Shown in pieces: positions 23,975-32,634 of a stretch of DNA of 64,000 nucleotides. This stretch comes from Actinoplanes sp. KI2. GTDB taxonomy: Bacteria; Actinomycetota; Actinomycetes; Mycobacteriales; Micromonosporaceae. Each line of letters begins with the position of its first letter. The stretch's first letter is position 1. The translations under genes and the position numbers were made by a program. The DNA lies in NCBI RefSeq assembly GCF_025630775.1, contig NZ_JAOSZE010000044.1, positions 22,914 to 86,913 of the forward strand. Direction: 5' to 3'. The notes under the pieces were generated by a model that ran no database searches, was not told where the DNA came from, and saw only the letters and a list, made by a program, of their open reading frames with translations.

Positions 23975-26734
23975 TCAGCGCAGCGCGTCAAGCTTGGCGC
24001 GCAGGGCGTCGGCGTCCCGGTGGGCCAGCTCGTGCAGGATCGCCAGCGACTCCCGCCAGGCGGCGCGGGCGAGCGACCGGTCGCCGGCCGCCGCGCGCGC
24101 GTCGCCGAGGTGGTCGAGCACCTGCGACTGGGAGAAGCGGTCGCCGCTCTGCCGGAACAGCCGCAGCGCCTCCTCGAGATCGGTGATCGCCGCCTCGGGC
24201 CGGCCGAGGTGGTGGTTGATGACCCCGAGACTGTCCAGCGCATCGGCCTGGCCGTCCTCGTCGCCGCCGGCCCGGTGCTCGGCCAGCGCCCGCCGGCAGT
24301 GCGCGGCGGCCTCCGGATAGGACCCGAGCCGGGCCAGGCACCAGCCGATCATGTTGCCGGCGGTCGCCTGTCCGCGCCGGTCGCCCAGCTCGGCGTGCAG
24401 ATCGAAGGCCATCCGCGCGTGCCGCAACGCCTCGTCGTAGCGGCCCTGCTGGTCGTAGAGCACGGTGAGGCTCTGCAGGATGTGCGCCTCGCCGACCCGG
24501 TCGCCGAGCTCCCGGTAGCGGTCCATGGCGAGCCGCAGGTGCCGTTCGGCCTCGTCGCCGCGGCCGAGCCGGCGGCGGGCCACGGCGGCCCGTCGATGGA
24601 TGCGGGCCTGGGCGTCGCGGTCTCCGATCCGGTACGCGGCGGCCAGCGCGCCGGCCATCGACGCGTCCAGGTCGTGCCAGCGCCCCTGCCGGTCCTGGAA
24701 GTCCCACAGGATCAGCGCCAGCCGCCACACGTACGCGTCGAAGCCCTCCTCCGCCGCCCGATCGATGGCCGCCACCAGGGTGAGGTATTCCGCCCCGAGC
24801 CAGCACAGCGCGCCCGGCTGATCGGTCAGCTCGGCCACGGTCACCCCCTCGCGCGGAGGGTCGAGGGTGATCGGATCGGTCGGAACGTGCATGATCCCGG
24901 CCGCCCGGTGCGCGCTGTGCGTGTAGTGGTCGAGCAGCCGCAGCTGGGCGGCCCTCGGCTCATCCGCCGGACCGGTGAGCTCCGCGGCGTACGCCCGGAG
25001 AAGGTCGTGCGCGGAGAACCGGTCCGCGGTTCTCTCGGTGAGCAGATGCGCGCGGGTGAGCTGGGCGAGCAGCGGCCGGGTCCGCCCGAGCGGCAGCCCG
25101 GCGAGGCTGGCCGCCGCGGCGGCCGTCACGTCCGGCCCCGGATGAAGACCCAGCAGCCGGAACAGCCGGGCCGCCGCCGGGTCGAGCCGGCGGTACGACC
25201 AGGAGAACACGGCCCGCAGGTCGGTGCCGCTGTCGTCACCGGACAGCGCGTCCAGCGGCCCGGCCGCGTCGCGCAGCTCGCCAGCCAGCTTGGCCAGGGG
25301 CAGCTCCGGGTACGCGGCGGCCCGGGCGCAGGCGATGGCGAGCGCGAGCGGCAGCCGGGCGCACCGTTCGACGATCTCGTCGGCCGCGGCCGGCTCGGCC
25401 GCGGCCCGGTCCCGGCCGATCCGCCCGGTGAGCAGGTCGCGCGCCTCGCCGGGGGAGAGCACGTCCAGGGTCACCGGCCGGGCGCCCTCGATGGCCAGCA
25501 GCGGGGTGAGCCGGTCCCGGCTGGTCACCACCACCAGGCAGCCCGGGGTGCCGGGCAGCAGGGGCCGCACCTGATCGACGTCGCGGGCGTTGTCCAGCAG
25601 CACGAGCACCCGCTTGCCGGCCAGCAGGCTGCGGTAGAGCCCGGACCGCGCCGCCAGGCCGTCGGGGATGCGGCCGGCCGGCATGCCGAGCGCGGTGAGG
25701 AAGCCGCGCAGCGCGTCGGCCGGGTCGAGCACCGCGCCGCCCGGATCGAAGCCGCGCAAATCGCAGTAGAGCTGCCCGTCGGGATAGCGGGGGGCCGCGC
25801 GGTGCGCCCAGCGGACGGCGAGGGCGGTCTTGCCGACGCCGGCGGTGCCGGAGACGGCCGCGATCGCCACCGACTGCCCGGTCTCGTCCCGCTGCCCGGC
25901 CTCGTCCATCAGCCGGTCGAGGGCGGCCAGCTCCCGGGCGCGGCCGGTGAAGGCGGCGACCGCCAGCGGCAGCTGGGCCGGGACCTCGGCGGAGGCGGGC
26001 ACGGCGGGCAGCTCCAGCGCCGGGTCCTGCCGCAGGATCGCCGACTCCAGATCGCGTACGGCCGGGCCGGGGTCGATCCCTAGATCCTCGCGCAGGGTGG
26101 CGCGCAGCCGCCGGTACGCGTCGAGCGAGTCCGCCTGGCGCCCGGCCCGGTACAGCGCGAGCATCAGCCGCCCGGCCACCTCCTCGTCCAGCGGGTACTG
26201 CCGGCTCAGCTCGGTCAGCTCGCCCAGCAGCGCCGCGTGCTCGCCCAGTTCGAGCCGCACGTCGACGAGCTGCCGCCGGGCCCGCAGCAGCAGCTGGTCG
26301 AGGCGCTGGGCCTCGCGCTCGAAACCGGGCAGGTCGGCCAGCGGCGGCCCGCGCCACAGCGCCACCGCCTCGCTGAGCAGCCCGGCCCGGCGGCCCGGGT
26401 CGGCGCTCCGCTCGGCCTGCCCGATCAGCCGCTCCGCGGCGGCCACATCGGTCGGCTCGGCGCCCAGGTCGAGAAGGTACCCGGGCGGCCGGGCCAGGAT
26501 CGCCCCCCGTACGCCGAGCAGCCGGCGCAGATAGGAGACGTGGCTCTGCAAGGTGTTCGCCGCGGTGGGCGGGGCAGCGTCGCCCCACACCAGGTCGGCG
26601 AGCCGATCGGTGCTGACCACATGACCGGGCGCGAGGGCGAGCGCCGCGAGGACCGCCTGCCGGCGTGTGCCGGCGACGGATCGCGCAGCGCCCTCCACGG
26701 TGACATCGACCGGCCCCAGAAGCCTGACCCGCAC
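23975..26734 (-). CDS. AfsR/SARP-family transcriptional regulator
   Basis: A 919-residue regulator. An OmpR-type winged helix (residues about 1-95, RRQAVLAALALAPGHVVSTD, LQSHVSYLRRLLG) is followed by a bacterial transcriptional activation domain (about 95-245, ending DLGIDPGPAVRDLE). A STAND/NB-ARC ATPase comes next, with Walker A GTAGVGKTALA near 300 and VLVLLDNARD as Walker B. C-terminal TPR-like repeats fill about 640-915. SARPs of this size are pathway or global activators of secondary metabolism and development, and often bind direct repeats. Start is a GTG at 26734, 74 bases from the divergent methyltransferase. No biosynthetic cluster is adjacent. Confidence 0.93.
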   Translation of the reverse strand: MRVRLLGPVDVTVEGAARSVAGTRRQAVLAALALAPGHVVSTDRLADLVWGDAAPPTAANTLQSHVSYLRRLLGVRGAILARPPGYLLDLGAEPTDVAAAERLIGQAERSADPGRRAGLLSEAVALWRGPPLADLPGFEREAQRLDQLLLRARRQLVDVRLELGEHAALLGELTELSRQYPLDEEVAGRLMLALYRAGRQADSLDAYRRLRATLREDLGIDPGPAVRDLESAILRQDPALELPAVPASAEVPAQLPLAVAAFTGRARELAALDRLMDEAGQRDETGQSVAIAAVSGTAGVGKTALAVRWAHRAAPRYPDGQLYCDLRGFDPGGAVLDPADALRGFLTALGMPAGRIPDGLAARSGLYRSLLAGKRVLVLLDNARDVDQVRPLLPGTPGCLVVVTSRDRLTPLLAIEGARPVTLDVLSPGEARDLLTGRIGRDRAAAEPAAADEIVERCARLPLALAIACARAAAYPELPLAKLAGELRDAAGPLDALSGDDSGTDLRAVFSWSYRRLDPAAARLFRLLGLHPGPDVTAAAAASLAGLPLGRTRPLLAQLTRAHLLTERTADRFSAHDLLRAYAAELTGPADEPRAAQLRLLDHYTHSAHRAAGIMHVPTDPITLDPPREGVTVAELTDQPGALCWLGAEYLTLVAAIDRAAEEGFDAYVWRLALILWDFQDRQGRWHDLDASMAGALAAAYRIGDRDAQARIHRRAAVARRRLGRGDEAERHLRLAMDRYRELGDRVGEAHILQSLTVLYDQQGRYDEALRHARMAFDLHAELGDRRGQATAGNMIGWCLARLGSYPEAAAHCRRALAEHRAGGDEDGQADALDSLGVINHHLGRPEAAITDLEEALRLFRQSGDRFSQSQVLDHLGDARAAAGDRSLARAAWRESLAILHELAHRDADALRAKLDALR

Positions 26735-26808
26735 GTGGGTTCACGCTAGCCACGACCGGCAACACACTGAACTGCTCGGTCCGGGACCCGACTGGCAGAA
26801 TTCCGGTC

Positions 26809-27411
26809 GTGACACGCGCGCAGGGCGATCCGTCGCCGCCGGACCGATCGGTTTCGCTGGACCACTTCATCGGCATGTACGAGGCCAAGACCGACCCGTG
26901 GGACAACGCCACCAAGCGGTCCGACCAGCGCAAATACGCGGTGGCCCTGGCGAGCCTGCCGCGGGCGCGGTACCGCCGCGCCTACGAGCCGGGCTGCGCG
27001 GTCGGCCTGTTCACCCGGCAGTTGGCGCCGCGCTGCGACGAGCTGCTGGCGGTCGACGCGGTGCCGGAGGCGGTGCGCCAGGCCGCCGCCGCGGTTCGCG
27101 AGTTTCCGCACGTCACGGTGGAACAGGCGGTGCTGCCGGCCGATCTGCCGGCCGGCACGTTCGACCTGATCGTGATCGGTGACCTGCTCTACTACCTGTC
27201 CGGCGGCGATCTTGCCGAGCTGCTGTCGGGTCTGCGGACCCGCCTGGAGCCGGGCGGGGAGATCGTGGCGATGCACTACCGCGATCGCACCGGCGCGACC
27301 TGGGACGGCGCCCACGTGCACGACGCCCTGGCCGCCCTCCCCGGCCTGGAGAGGGTGGTCACCCACGACGACGAGTGGTTCCTCCTGGACGTGCTGCGGC
27401 TCCGCCCCTGA
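26809..27411 (+). CDS. NodS-like SAM-dependent methyltransferase
   Basis: A 200-residue class I methyltransferase. The N-terminal FIGMYEAKTDPWDNATKRSDQRKY is the NodS-type opening, AYEPGCAVGLFTRQLA near 64-79 is the SAM loop, LLAVDAVPEAV carries the acidic residue for SAM, and FDLIVIGDLLYYL is motif II. NodS relatives N-methylate sugars in rhizobial factors; others act on different small molecules, so the substrate is open. Start is a GTG at 26809. It reads divergently from the SARP gene, converges on the HupE gene, and has a short 19-bp repeat after its stop. Confidence 0.85.
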   Translation: MTRAQGDPSPPDRSVSLDHFIGMYEAKTDPWDNATKRSDQRKYAVALASLPRARYRRAYEPGCAVGLFTRQLAPRCDELLAVDAVPEAVRQAAAAVREFPHVTVEQAVLPADLPAGTFDLIVIGDLLYYLSGGDLAELLSGLRTRLEPGGEIVAMHYRDRTGATWDGAHVHDALAALPGLERVVTHDDEWFLLDVLRLRP

Positions 27412-27422
27412 CACGCCACAGG

Positions 27423-27475
27423 CTGTGCCCGATGCGGCGGACTGTGCCCAATGCAGCGGACTGTGCCCGAGCTAG
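27423..27475. repeat. 19-bp tandem repeat between convergent genes
   Basis: Two full units, ctgtgcccgatgcggcgga and ctgtgcccaatgcagcgga, and part of a third follow 12 bases after the NodS-like stop. This one does not copy a stop codon. Confidence 0.75.
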
Positions 27476-27486
27476 AAGGGTTGGCG

Positions 27487-29028
27487 TTAGGCGCGCGCGG
27501 AAGGTCTCCATGGTCGGCGTCCGGGGCCGCGACCTGTTCGGGCCGGAGGCGATCCGCGGCGACTGCGCCGGCGTAGAACGCTTCGCGCGAGGGCGAGCAG
27601 GGCCGCTGCCGCCAAGGCGACGAGCATCGGCGTGGGGTGGGCACCGGCGCTGTCGGCGGCTCGAGCGATCGGGTTGGCCACGCCCAAGCGGTCGACCAGC
27701 CATCCCGTTGCCGCGATCGCGGTGGCCGTCGCGCCCGCCATCCGTACGGCATCGCACACCCGAGGGTCTCCTCTGCCTCCGACGACCCGGCTCGTGGTGC
27801 CGCTGATCCGGCGCGTCAGCGGGGCCTCGAGGTGCGCGACGGCCAGGATCGTGGGGAGGGCCAGGGCCACCAGGAGCAGTTGGACCAGTTCGATGCCCAG
27901 GTTGAAACCGAGCAGGCTGAGCGCCAGCTGGCCGGTGTTCAGCCGCATCTCGGCGAGCGTGAACGAGAACGCCATGCCGTGTGCCAGGCCGAAGACGCCG
28001 GCCACCGACCCCTCCCGGCCGGGGAACAGCGGGCGGATCGCGTGGATCGCGCCGATCAGGATGCTGGCGGCGATGAGGGCCTCGACCGGCCACGCCGGGA
28101 CGTGCACCCGACCGAGAGCGCTCACGGCCAGTGCGATCGAATGGCCGATCGTGAACGCCACCGTGGTGCGGCCGATCCGGGCGATCGCGACGCGGGTGGG
28201 CGCGGTCGATCGCCAGCGCCGCCCGACGGCCGACAGCGGCGCGGGTAGCAGCAGGATCAACAGGAACAGCAGGTGATCCGTACCGGTCAAGATGTGCTCG
28301 CCGCCCAGGCGCAGCATGGCCGCGAAGCCTCGCCACGCGCTCGCCCTGCCCAGGTCCACGGCCAGCGGTGGGACGGTCATGCTGCGGATGTCGATTCCGA
28401 TCGTGCCGAGGGTCGCGGCCCCGGTACGGCCGGACGACCAGTCGTGGCGGACCGAGACCAGGGCGGTATGAGTGACGACCCGGTGGACGATCACGTCGTA
28501 GCCGAGCGTGAAGCGGCGCACCGGCACGCCCGGCGGGGGAGTGAGCGTGGCCGAGGCGAGCAGTTCGCGATACGGGCCGGTCGTGGTCTGCCCGGTCGTG
28601 GTCTGCTCGGTCGTGGTCTGCTCGGCCGTGGTCTGCTCGGTCGTGGTCTGCTCGGTCGTGGTCTGCTCGGTCGTGGTCTGCTCGGTCGTGGTCTGCTCGG
28701 TCGTGGTCTGCTCGGCCTGGCTCAGCGAGACGTCGCCGACCGTCACGGTCCAGGCGCGGCCGTCGGTGCTCGGTTTGATGTGCGCGATCAGGTAGGAGCG
28801 GATGGCGTCGGTGGGTAGCGGGCCCGCGGTCACCGGCAGGCCGCTCGCGGTGGCGAAGTCGGTGACCGGGAGTTCCAGGTCGGCGGTGACCGACGTGTCG
28901 TGCACATCCAGGAGCACGACGGAGTGCGGCATCGGGTGTGCCGAGGCCGGCGGCGCCCCGAGCAGGAGCGCCGCCGGCACGGCCACCGCGATCCCGGCCG
29001 GCAAGCGGGACAGCGACGGTCGTGGCAT
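27487..29028 (-). CDS. HupE/UreJ-like membrane protein with (EQTTT)9 insert
   Basis: A 513-residue protein. After a signal peptide (AGIAVAVPAALLLGAPPASAHP) comes an extracytoplasmic domain of about 200 residues. The membrane part has the HupE/UreJ_2 pattern: GGEHILTGTDHLLFLLILL (His/Asp metal-like motif), FTIGHSIALAVSALG, VFGLAHGMAFSFTL and GFNLGIELVQLLLV. This family includes Ni/Co-type transporters or assembly factors; the transported ion is not known. A run of nine pentapeptides EQTTT lies in the outer domain near residues 106-150. The ATG overlaps the stop of the DUF3500 gene (TGATG), so both are one unit. The C-terminus is Arg-rich. Confidence 0.85.
   Translation of the reverse strand: MPRPSLSRLPAGIAVAVPAALLLGAPPASAHPMPHSVVLLDVHDTSVTADLELPVTDFATASGLPVTAGPLPTDAIRSYLIAHIKPSTDGRAWTVTVGDVSLSQAEQTTTEQTTTEQTTTEQTTTEQTTTEQTTAEQTTTEQTTTGQTTTGPYRELLASATLTPPPGVPVRRFTLGYDVIVHRVVTHTALVSVRHDWSSGRTGAATLGTIGIDIRSMTVPPLAVDLGRASAWRGFAAMLRLGGEHILTGTDHLLFLLILLLPAPLSAVGRRWRSTAPTRVAIARIGRTTVAFTIGHSIALAVSALGRVHVPAWPVEALIAASILIGAIHAIRPLFPGREGSVAGVFGLAHGMAFSFTLAEMRLNTGQLALSLLGFNLGIELVQLLLVALALPTILAVAHLEAPLTRRISGTTSRVVGGRGDPRVCDAVRMAGATATAIAATGWLVDRLGVANPIARAADSAGAHPTPMLVALAAAALLALARSVLRRRSRRGSPPARTGRGPGRRPWRPSARA
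28578..28712 (-). repeat. 15-bp coding minisatellite, nine units, (EQTTT)9
   Basis: Nine near-identical 15-bp units (plus strand ggtcgtggtctgctc) encode EQTTT with one EQTTA and one GQTTT variant. The near identity at the DNA level indicates recent slippage expansion. The unit preserves frame. Confidence 0.92.
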
Positions 29029-30563
29029 CAGAACGTGAACTCGCCGCCGTAGTCGCGGGTGTGGTCGCGATAGACGGTGTGGAAGTGGATCTGATCGTGG
29101 AAGACCACACCGTCCTGGCAGATGAACTCGATCCACACGCCGGGCCCGTCGATCCGCACGTAGTCGCCGTGCGTGTCCAGGCCGAGGCCGCCGGAATACG
29201 ACACGAAGGTGCGGTCCAGCTCCCTTTCGTACGCCTTCATCAGCTGACCGGCCGTCGCGTCGTCGACCACCGCGACCCAGGGGTGGATGGCGGCAAGAAC
29301 CAGCTTTTTCTGGGACGGGGAAAGTTCCCGTACGGAAATGCCTTCTTTCGTGGTCGGGAATTGCCCGTCCTTGCCGGGGCCGATCAGCACATCGCTGAAC
29401 GACTCGGTCAGCTTGGCCTTGGCCTGCTGGGCGGTGGTGAGACTGCCGGTGAGCCGGAGCATGCCGTCCCGCATGATCGACAAGGGCTGGAGCGTGTCGC
29501 CGTCCGCGTCGGTGAAGCTGGTCGGTTCCACGCCGACGAAGTACGGGCTGGAGCCGGCCACCCGGCCGGCCCGGTAGGTGAGGTTGACCGCGAGGTGGTG
29601 GCCGCCGAAGTGGAGCTGCCAGGTGCCGGTCGTCGACGGGGTGCCGAGGAACGCCAGGAAGTAGATGCCGCTGCCGTAGCCGAAGCCGCCCGGCCCACCG
29701 TCGCCGCCGGACGGGGGAGTGCCGGACGGCAGGTCGGTGGGCACGCCGGACGCGGTCGCGGACGGCTCGCCCGACGCAGTCGTGGAGGGGTCGGCAGACG
29801 CGGTCGTGGACGGGTCGGCTGACGCGGTCGTGGACGGGTCGGCTGACGCGGTCGTGGACGGGTCGGCCGTGCTCGTGCCGGACAGGTCCGCGGTCGCCGC
29901 GCCCGTCCCGGACGCGTCCGCCGTCGTGGTGGCCGTGGTGGACGGGTCGACCGACGTCGTGCCCGCGCCGGTCGGGTCGGCCGATGTGGTGGCCGTGCCG
30001 GTCGGGTCGGGCGATGTGGTGGCCGTGCCGGATGTGTCGGCCGAGGTGGTGGCCGTGGTGGACGGGCCGGTTGCCGGCGGGGCGCCGCCGCCGGTGTCGC
30101 TGCCCTGCGCGGCGGCCAGCACGTCGTCGGCCTGCAGGATCTGCATGGCCTGGTCGAAGCCGGTGCCGCCGCCGGTGCCCTGTGCCGCCTTGAGCACGGC
30201 CTTCGCCGCGGCCAGCTGCGTGTCGCTCAGGGTGCCGAACTGGATGCCCGGGCGGCAACTTCCGCCGCACGGAAGGTTCGACCACGCGGTCGCATTCGCC
30301 TGCGTGAAGTCCAACAGAACTTCGGACTTCTGCTCGTCCGAAAGCGTGGCGAGGAAGGTGTTGGCGGCGTTCACCACCGCGGTGACACCGGTGCCGCGGG
30401 GCACCGGCAGCGAGACGGCCGTGTGATTCTTGGGTTTGTCGTCGGTTCCGGCGCTGGCGGTGGCGTAGCCGCCGCCGATCAGGGCCACCGCCACTGCACC
30501 GATGGCGAAGCCCCGCCACCGTCTGCGGGCCGGCGCGGCGGGCCGGCTCTTCTCGTCGTTCAC
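29028..30563 (-). CDS. DUF3500 protein with Ser/Thr-rich repeat linker
   Basis: A 511-residue protein. A membrane signal (RRRWRGFAIGAVAVALIGGG) is followed by a DUF3500 fold split in two. The N-terminal half (residues about 45-160: ANTFLATLSDEQKSEVLLDF, NLPCGGSCRPGIQFGTLSDTQ) and the C-terminal half (about 285-511: GTWQLHFGGHHLAVNLTY, ending IEFICQDGVVFHDQIHFHTVYRD) flank a low-complexity Ser/Thr/Asp/Pro linker with DPSTTASA-type repeats. The His-rich end (HDQIHFHTVYRDHTRDYGG) could bind a metal. It is translationally coupled to the HupE/UreJ protein, so a joint metal-related role outside the membrane is an inference. The GTG at 30563 has AAGGAG at six bases. Confidence 0.82.
   Translation of the reverse strand: MNDEKSRPAAPARRRWRGFAIGAVAVALIGGGYATASAGTDDKPKNHTAVSLPVPRGTGVTAVVNAANTFLATLSDEQKSEVLLDFTQANATAWSNLPCGGSCRPGIQFGTLSDTQLAAAKAVLKAAQGTGGGTGFDQAMQILQADDVLAAAQGSDTGGGAPPATGPSTTATTSADTSGTATTSPDPTGTATTSADPTGAGTTSVDPSTTATTTADASGTGAATADLSGTSTADPSTTASADPSTTASADPSTTASADPSTTASGEPSATASGVPTDLPSGTPPSGGDGGPGGFGYGSGIYFLAFLGTPSTTGTWQLHFGGHHLAVNLTYRAGRVAGSSPYFVGVEPTSFTDADGDTLQPLSIMRDGMLRLTGSLTTAQQAKAKLTESFSDVLIGPGKDGQFPTTKEGISVRELSPSQKKLVLAAIHPWVAVVDDATAGQLMKAYERELDRTFVSYSGGLGLDTHGDYVRIDGPGVWIEFICQDGVVFHDQIHFHTVYRDHTRDYGGEFTF
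29782..29868 (-). repeat. 24-bp coding repeat in the DUF3500 linker
   Basis: Three complete units and a partial one, each about gtggacgggtcggctgacgc plus 4 bases, encode ADPSTTAS-type octapeptides. More degenerate copies extend the Ser/Thr-rich linker to about 30060. Confidence 0.85.
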
Positions 30564-30671
30564 CCATGGCTCCTTGCGAAGTGAGGTTTCGGGCGCGTTC
30601 CGCCGCGTCGCCGGGTGCCCCCACGACGATCCACATCGTCGCGGTCCCGCTGACGAGATCGCGACAGGATT

Positions 30672-30706
30672 GTCGACAAAGTTATCGACGTAGCGCAAGG
30701 CGTCAA
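30672..30706 (-). promoter_or_regulatory. Candidate promoter and inverted repeat of the DUF3500-HupE operon
   Basis: On the minus strand TTGACG (30706-30701), a 16-base spacer and TAACTT (30684-30679) form a plausible housekeeping promoter about 115 bases upstream of the GTG start. The inverted repeat GTCGA/TCGAC (30672-30689) brackets the -10 element, a position expected for a repressor site. The surrounding 150 bases are markedly AT-rich for this chromosome. Confidence 0.4.
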
Positions 30707-31045
30707 TCAAGAAATTGCGCCGAAAATAACGACGAGAGGAATTTCCATAGGAATTTGACAGCAATTTCTATACGCACTCACAAGCCCACCCGAGGACACC
30801 GCGAATCGCGGACGTCTGGCCGTTCGGCACAATCGGGCCGACTGCGCCGTGCGGCCGGACTGGGTGATGGCCGGGTCGGCCAAAGGCAGTGCGGCGGGCG
30901 TGGTGGTTGGACCGGCCAGGGCGATGCGGGCGGCGGGGGTGGTGGTTGGGTCGGCCAAGGCGGTGCGGCGGGCGTGAGTGGAGGTCGGGCCGGCTTGTGC
31001 GGTTGGGGGGTGTGGCGGTGATGCGCCGCGGTTGGGCGGGGCCGG
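30707..31045. other. Gene-free stretch with AT-rich half and degenerate GC-rich repeats
   Basis: Together with the promoter segment before it, this gives about 480 bases without a supported gene. 30707-30800 is AT-rich. About 30870-31010 holds three degenerate copies of a 45-60-bp unit containing ggtcggccaagg, gtgcggcgggcgtg and gtggttgg, ending close to the stop of the HD gene at 31046. Frames through it encode only repeats of the TTTPAA type, which look like a by-product. Confidence 0.6.
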
Positions 31046-31642
31046 TCAAACGAGGACGTGACCGTGGGTGGCGGCCAGAAGCTCGAGGTCCGGTTCGCCG
31101 TAGTCGGTGACCATCGCGGCGAAGGTGGCCGCCTTGTCGTGGCCGAATCTGATTACTTCGGACTGGTATGTGGCGGCGGTGAGGAACTTCGGCGGGGTGG
31201 ACTTGCTGTGGAACTTGTCGGCGTACATGACCAGGCGCTCCTCGGCGGTCTGCGCAATGTAGTCGGCCGGCGGCAGGGGGAGGGACTGGCGCAGGATGTC
31301 GTCGCGGGTGATGCCCACGCCGGTGTGGCAGGAGCAGAACCGGCAGAGCTGCTCGGGAAAGCCGAGGTCGCGCAGCAGTTCGTGGCCGAGGATGCCGTGC
31401 TGGAGATAGTTGGCGTGGTCGAGCGAGCCGTCGGGCCGGTACAAGCGGTAGACGCCGATGTCGTGCACCAGGCAACCGGCCCGAACCAGGTCGGCGTCGA
31501 CGTCGAGGCGGTCGCGGGCGATCAGTTGCGCGGCTATCTCGGCCACGATCACGCAGTGGGTGTGCACCAGGTCGAGAGCGGTCGGATTCGGCGCGAGTCG
31601 CTCGTGCAGGGACCGAATCGCGAGATCACTGGGAATGCGCAC
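31046..31642 (-). CDS. HD-domain metal-dependent phosphohydrolase
   Basis: A 198-residue HD-superfamily protein. The metal ligands are visible as HTHCVIVAEIA near residue 29, GCLVHDIGVYRL near 56-67 (the HD pair), HGILGHELL, and a downstream VMYADKFHSK where the last Asp of the HD site is expected. Such proteins hydrolyse phosphate esters, often of nucleotides. The GTG at 31642 is preceded by GAGGG. It stands between repeat-rich DNA and the esterase gene on the same strand. The substrate is unknown. Confidence 0.85.
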   Translation of the reverse strand: MRIPSDLAIRSLHERLAPNPTALDLVHTHCVIVAEIAAQLIARDRLDVDADLVRAGCLVHDIGVYRLYRPDGSLDHANYLQHGILGHELLRDLGFPEQLCRFCSCHTGVGITRDDILRQSLPLPPADYIAQTAEERLVMYADKFHSKSTPPKFLTAATYQSEVIRFGHDKAATFAAMVTDYGEPDLELLAATHGHVLV

Positions 31643-31699
31643 GATCCCTCATTGTGCCGGGCCGGCCACCGGACCGCTCGAACCCAGCCGGCCTGCGGA

Positions 31700-32548
31700 T
31701 CAGCTCTCGGCGGGTCGGGTTGCCGGCCAGATCAGGGAATCGTCCGGGATCGAGGGGTCGTGCAGCGCCCGGAAGTCGCGCCCGGGCAGCGTGCACCCGT
31801 GCAACGCGACCAGCCGGGCCACCTCGATCGCCCCGTGCGCCTGGAAGTGCGTGTTGTCCGAGACCCCGGCCGGATAGTTCGGCGACTCGCCCGGATCCAG
31901 CCAGAGGAAGTACTCCTTGGTCGCCTCCGGTCCGAGCTGACCCCAGAGGGCGAACGACAGCGCGGTCAGATCGATCAGGGGCGTGCCGGTTTCGCTCGCG
32001 AGCGCTCGCATCGCGTCCGGATAATCCCCGTGCGACAGGTACGCCACGCCGTCCGCGGTGAAGCGCCGCCGCTCGACCGGCGTCACCAGCACCGGGTGCG
32101 CGCGCTTGGCCCGCGCGCCGTCGAGATACATCCGCAGGTAGTCCTGGAACGTTCCGTACGGCGTGGTGTAGCGGGCCGGGTCGTCGACCTTCTCGTCGTT
32201 GTGGCCGAACGAGACCAGCAGCACGTCGCCGGGCCGGATCGCGGTGCGGATCAGATCGAGCCGGCCCAGGTCGGCGAAGCTCTTCGAGCTCGCCCCGGAG
32301 AGGGCGCCGTTCACCACCGCGATCTCCGGCCGCAGGAACACCGGCAGCGCCTGCCCCCAGCCCGCGCGCGGCACGTCGGCGGTCGCATAGGTGGCGGCCG
32401 TGGAGTCACCGGCGACATAGATGGTGTGGCGAGGCGGGCGGCCGACGGCCCGCGCGGGCGAGGCGATCATCCCGTACGCCCCGGCGATCGCACCGCCGGC
32501 CGCGGCGCGCAGCAACATTCTCCGATCGAGCGTCATGCCGTCATTCAA
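31700..32548 (-). CDS. Secreted SGNH/GDSL esterase, rhamnogalacturonan acetylesterase-like
   Basis: A 282-residue SGNH hydrolase. The N-terminus has DRRMLLRAAAGGAIAGAYG, a Tat-like signal. The catalytic blocks are IYVAGDSTAA (Ser of block I), GALSGASS, VSFGHNDEK (block III Asn) and DNTHFQAHGA (Asp-His of block V). The order and the FGHND motif fit rhamnogalacturonan or xylan acetylesterases that deacetylate plant pectin outside the cell. The start may be the ATG at 32548 or at 32536; neither has a strong ribosome site. A LacI-type operator lies just upstream, which fits sugar-induced expression. Confidence 0.85.
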   Translation of the reverse strand: MNDGMTLDRRMLLRAAAGGAIAGAYGMIASPARAVGRPPRHTIYVAGDSTAATYATADVPRAGWGQALPVFLRPEIAVVNGALSGASSKSFADLGRLDLIRTAIRPGDVLLVSFGHNDEKVDDPARYTTPYGTFQDYLRMYLDGARAKRAHPVLVTPVERRRFTADGVAYLSHGDYPDAMRALASETGTPLIDLTALSFALWGQLGPEATKEYFLWLDPGESPNYPAGVSDNTHFQAHGAIEVARLVALHGCTLPGRDFRALHDPSIPDDSLIWPATRPAES

Positions 32549-32566
32549 TCAACGCCCATCGATTCA

Positions 32567-32580
32567 GGCAAGCGCTTTCC
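32567..32580. promoter_or_regulatory. LacI-family operator-like palindrome
   Basis: ggcaagcgctttcc has the perfect AAGCGCTT core with near-symmetric flanks (GCAAGC/GAAAGC), the form of many LacI-family repressor sites in actinomycetes. It lies 19-31 bases upstream of the two candidate starts of the acetylesterase gene, where it would block transcription. Confidence 0.65.
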
Positions 32581-32634
32581 TGGCTAGCCGCCGCAGGCTT
32601 GTATTGCGGGCTCGCCCCTGGTCACCTCCCGGGC

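Noticed and set aside
28578..28712. CRISPR or regulatory direct repeats
   Set aside because: The 15-bp units are in frame and code for EQTTT inside the HupE/UreJ-like protein.
30870..31045. Short protein genes in the gap before the HD gene
   Set aside because: Frames on both strands only translate the degenerate repeats and have no ribosome site or family sequence.
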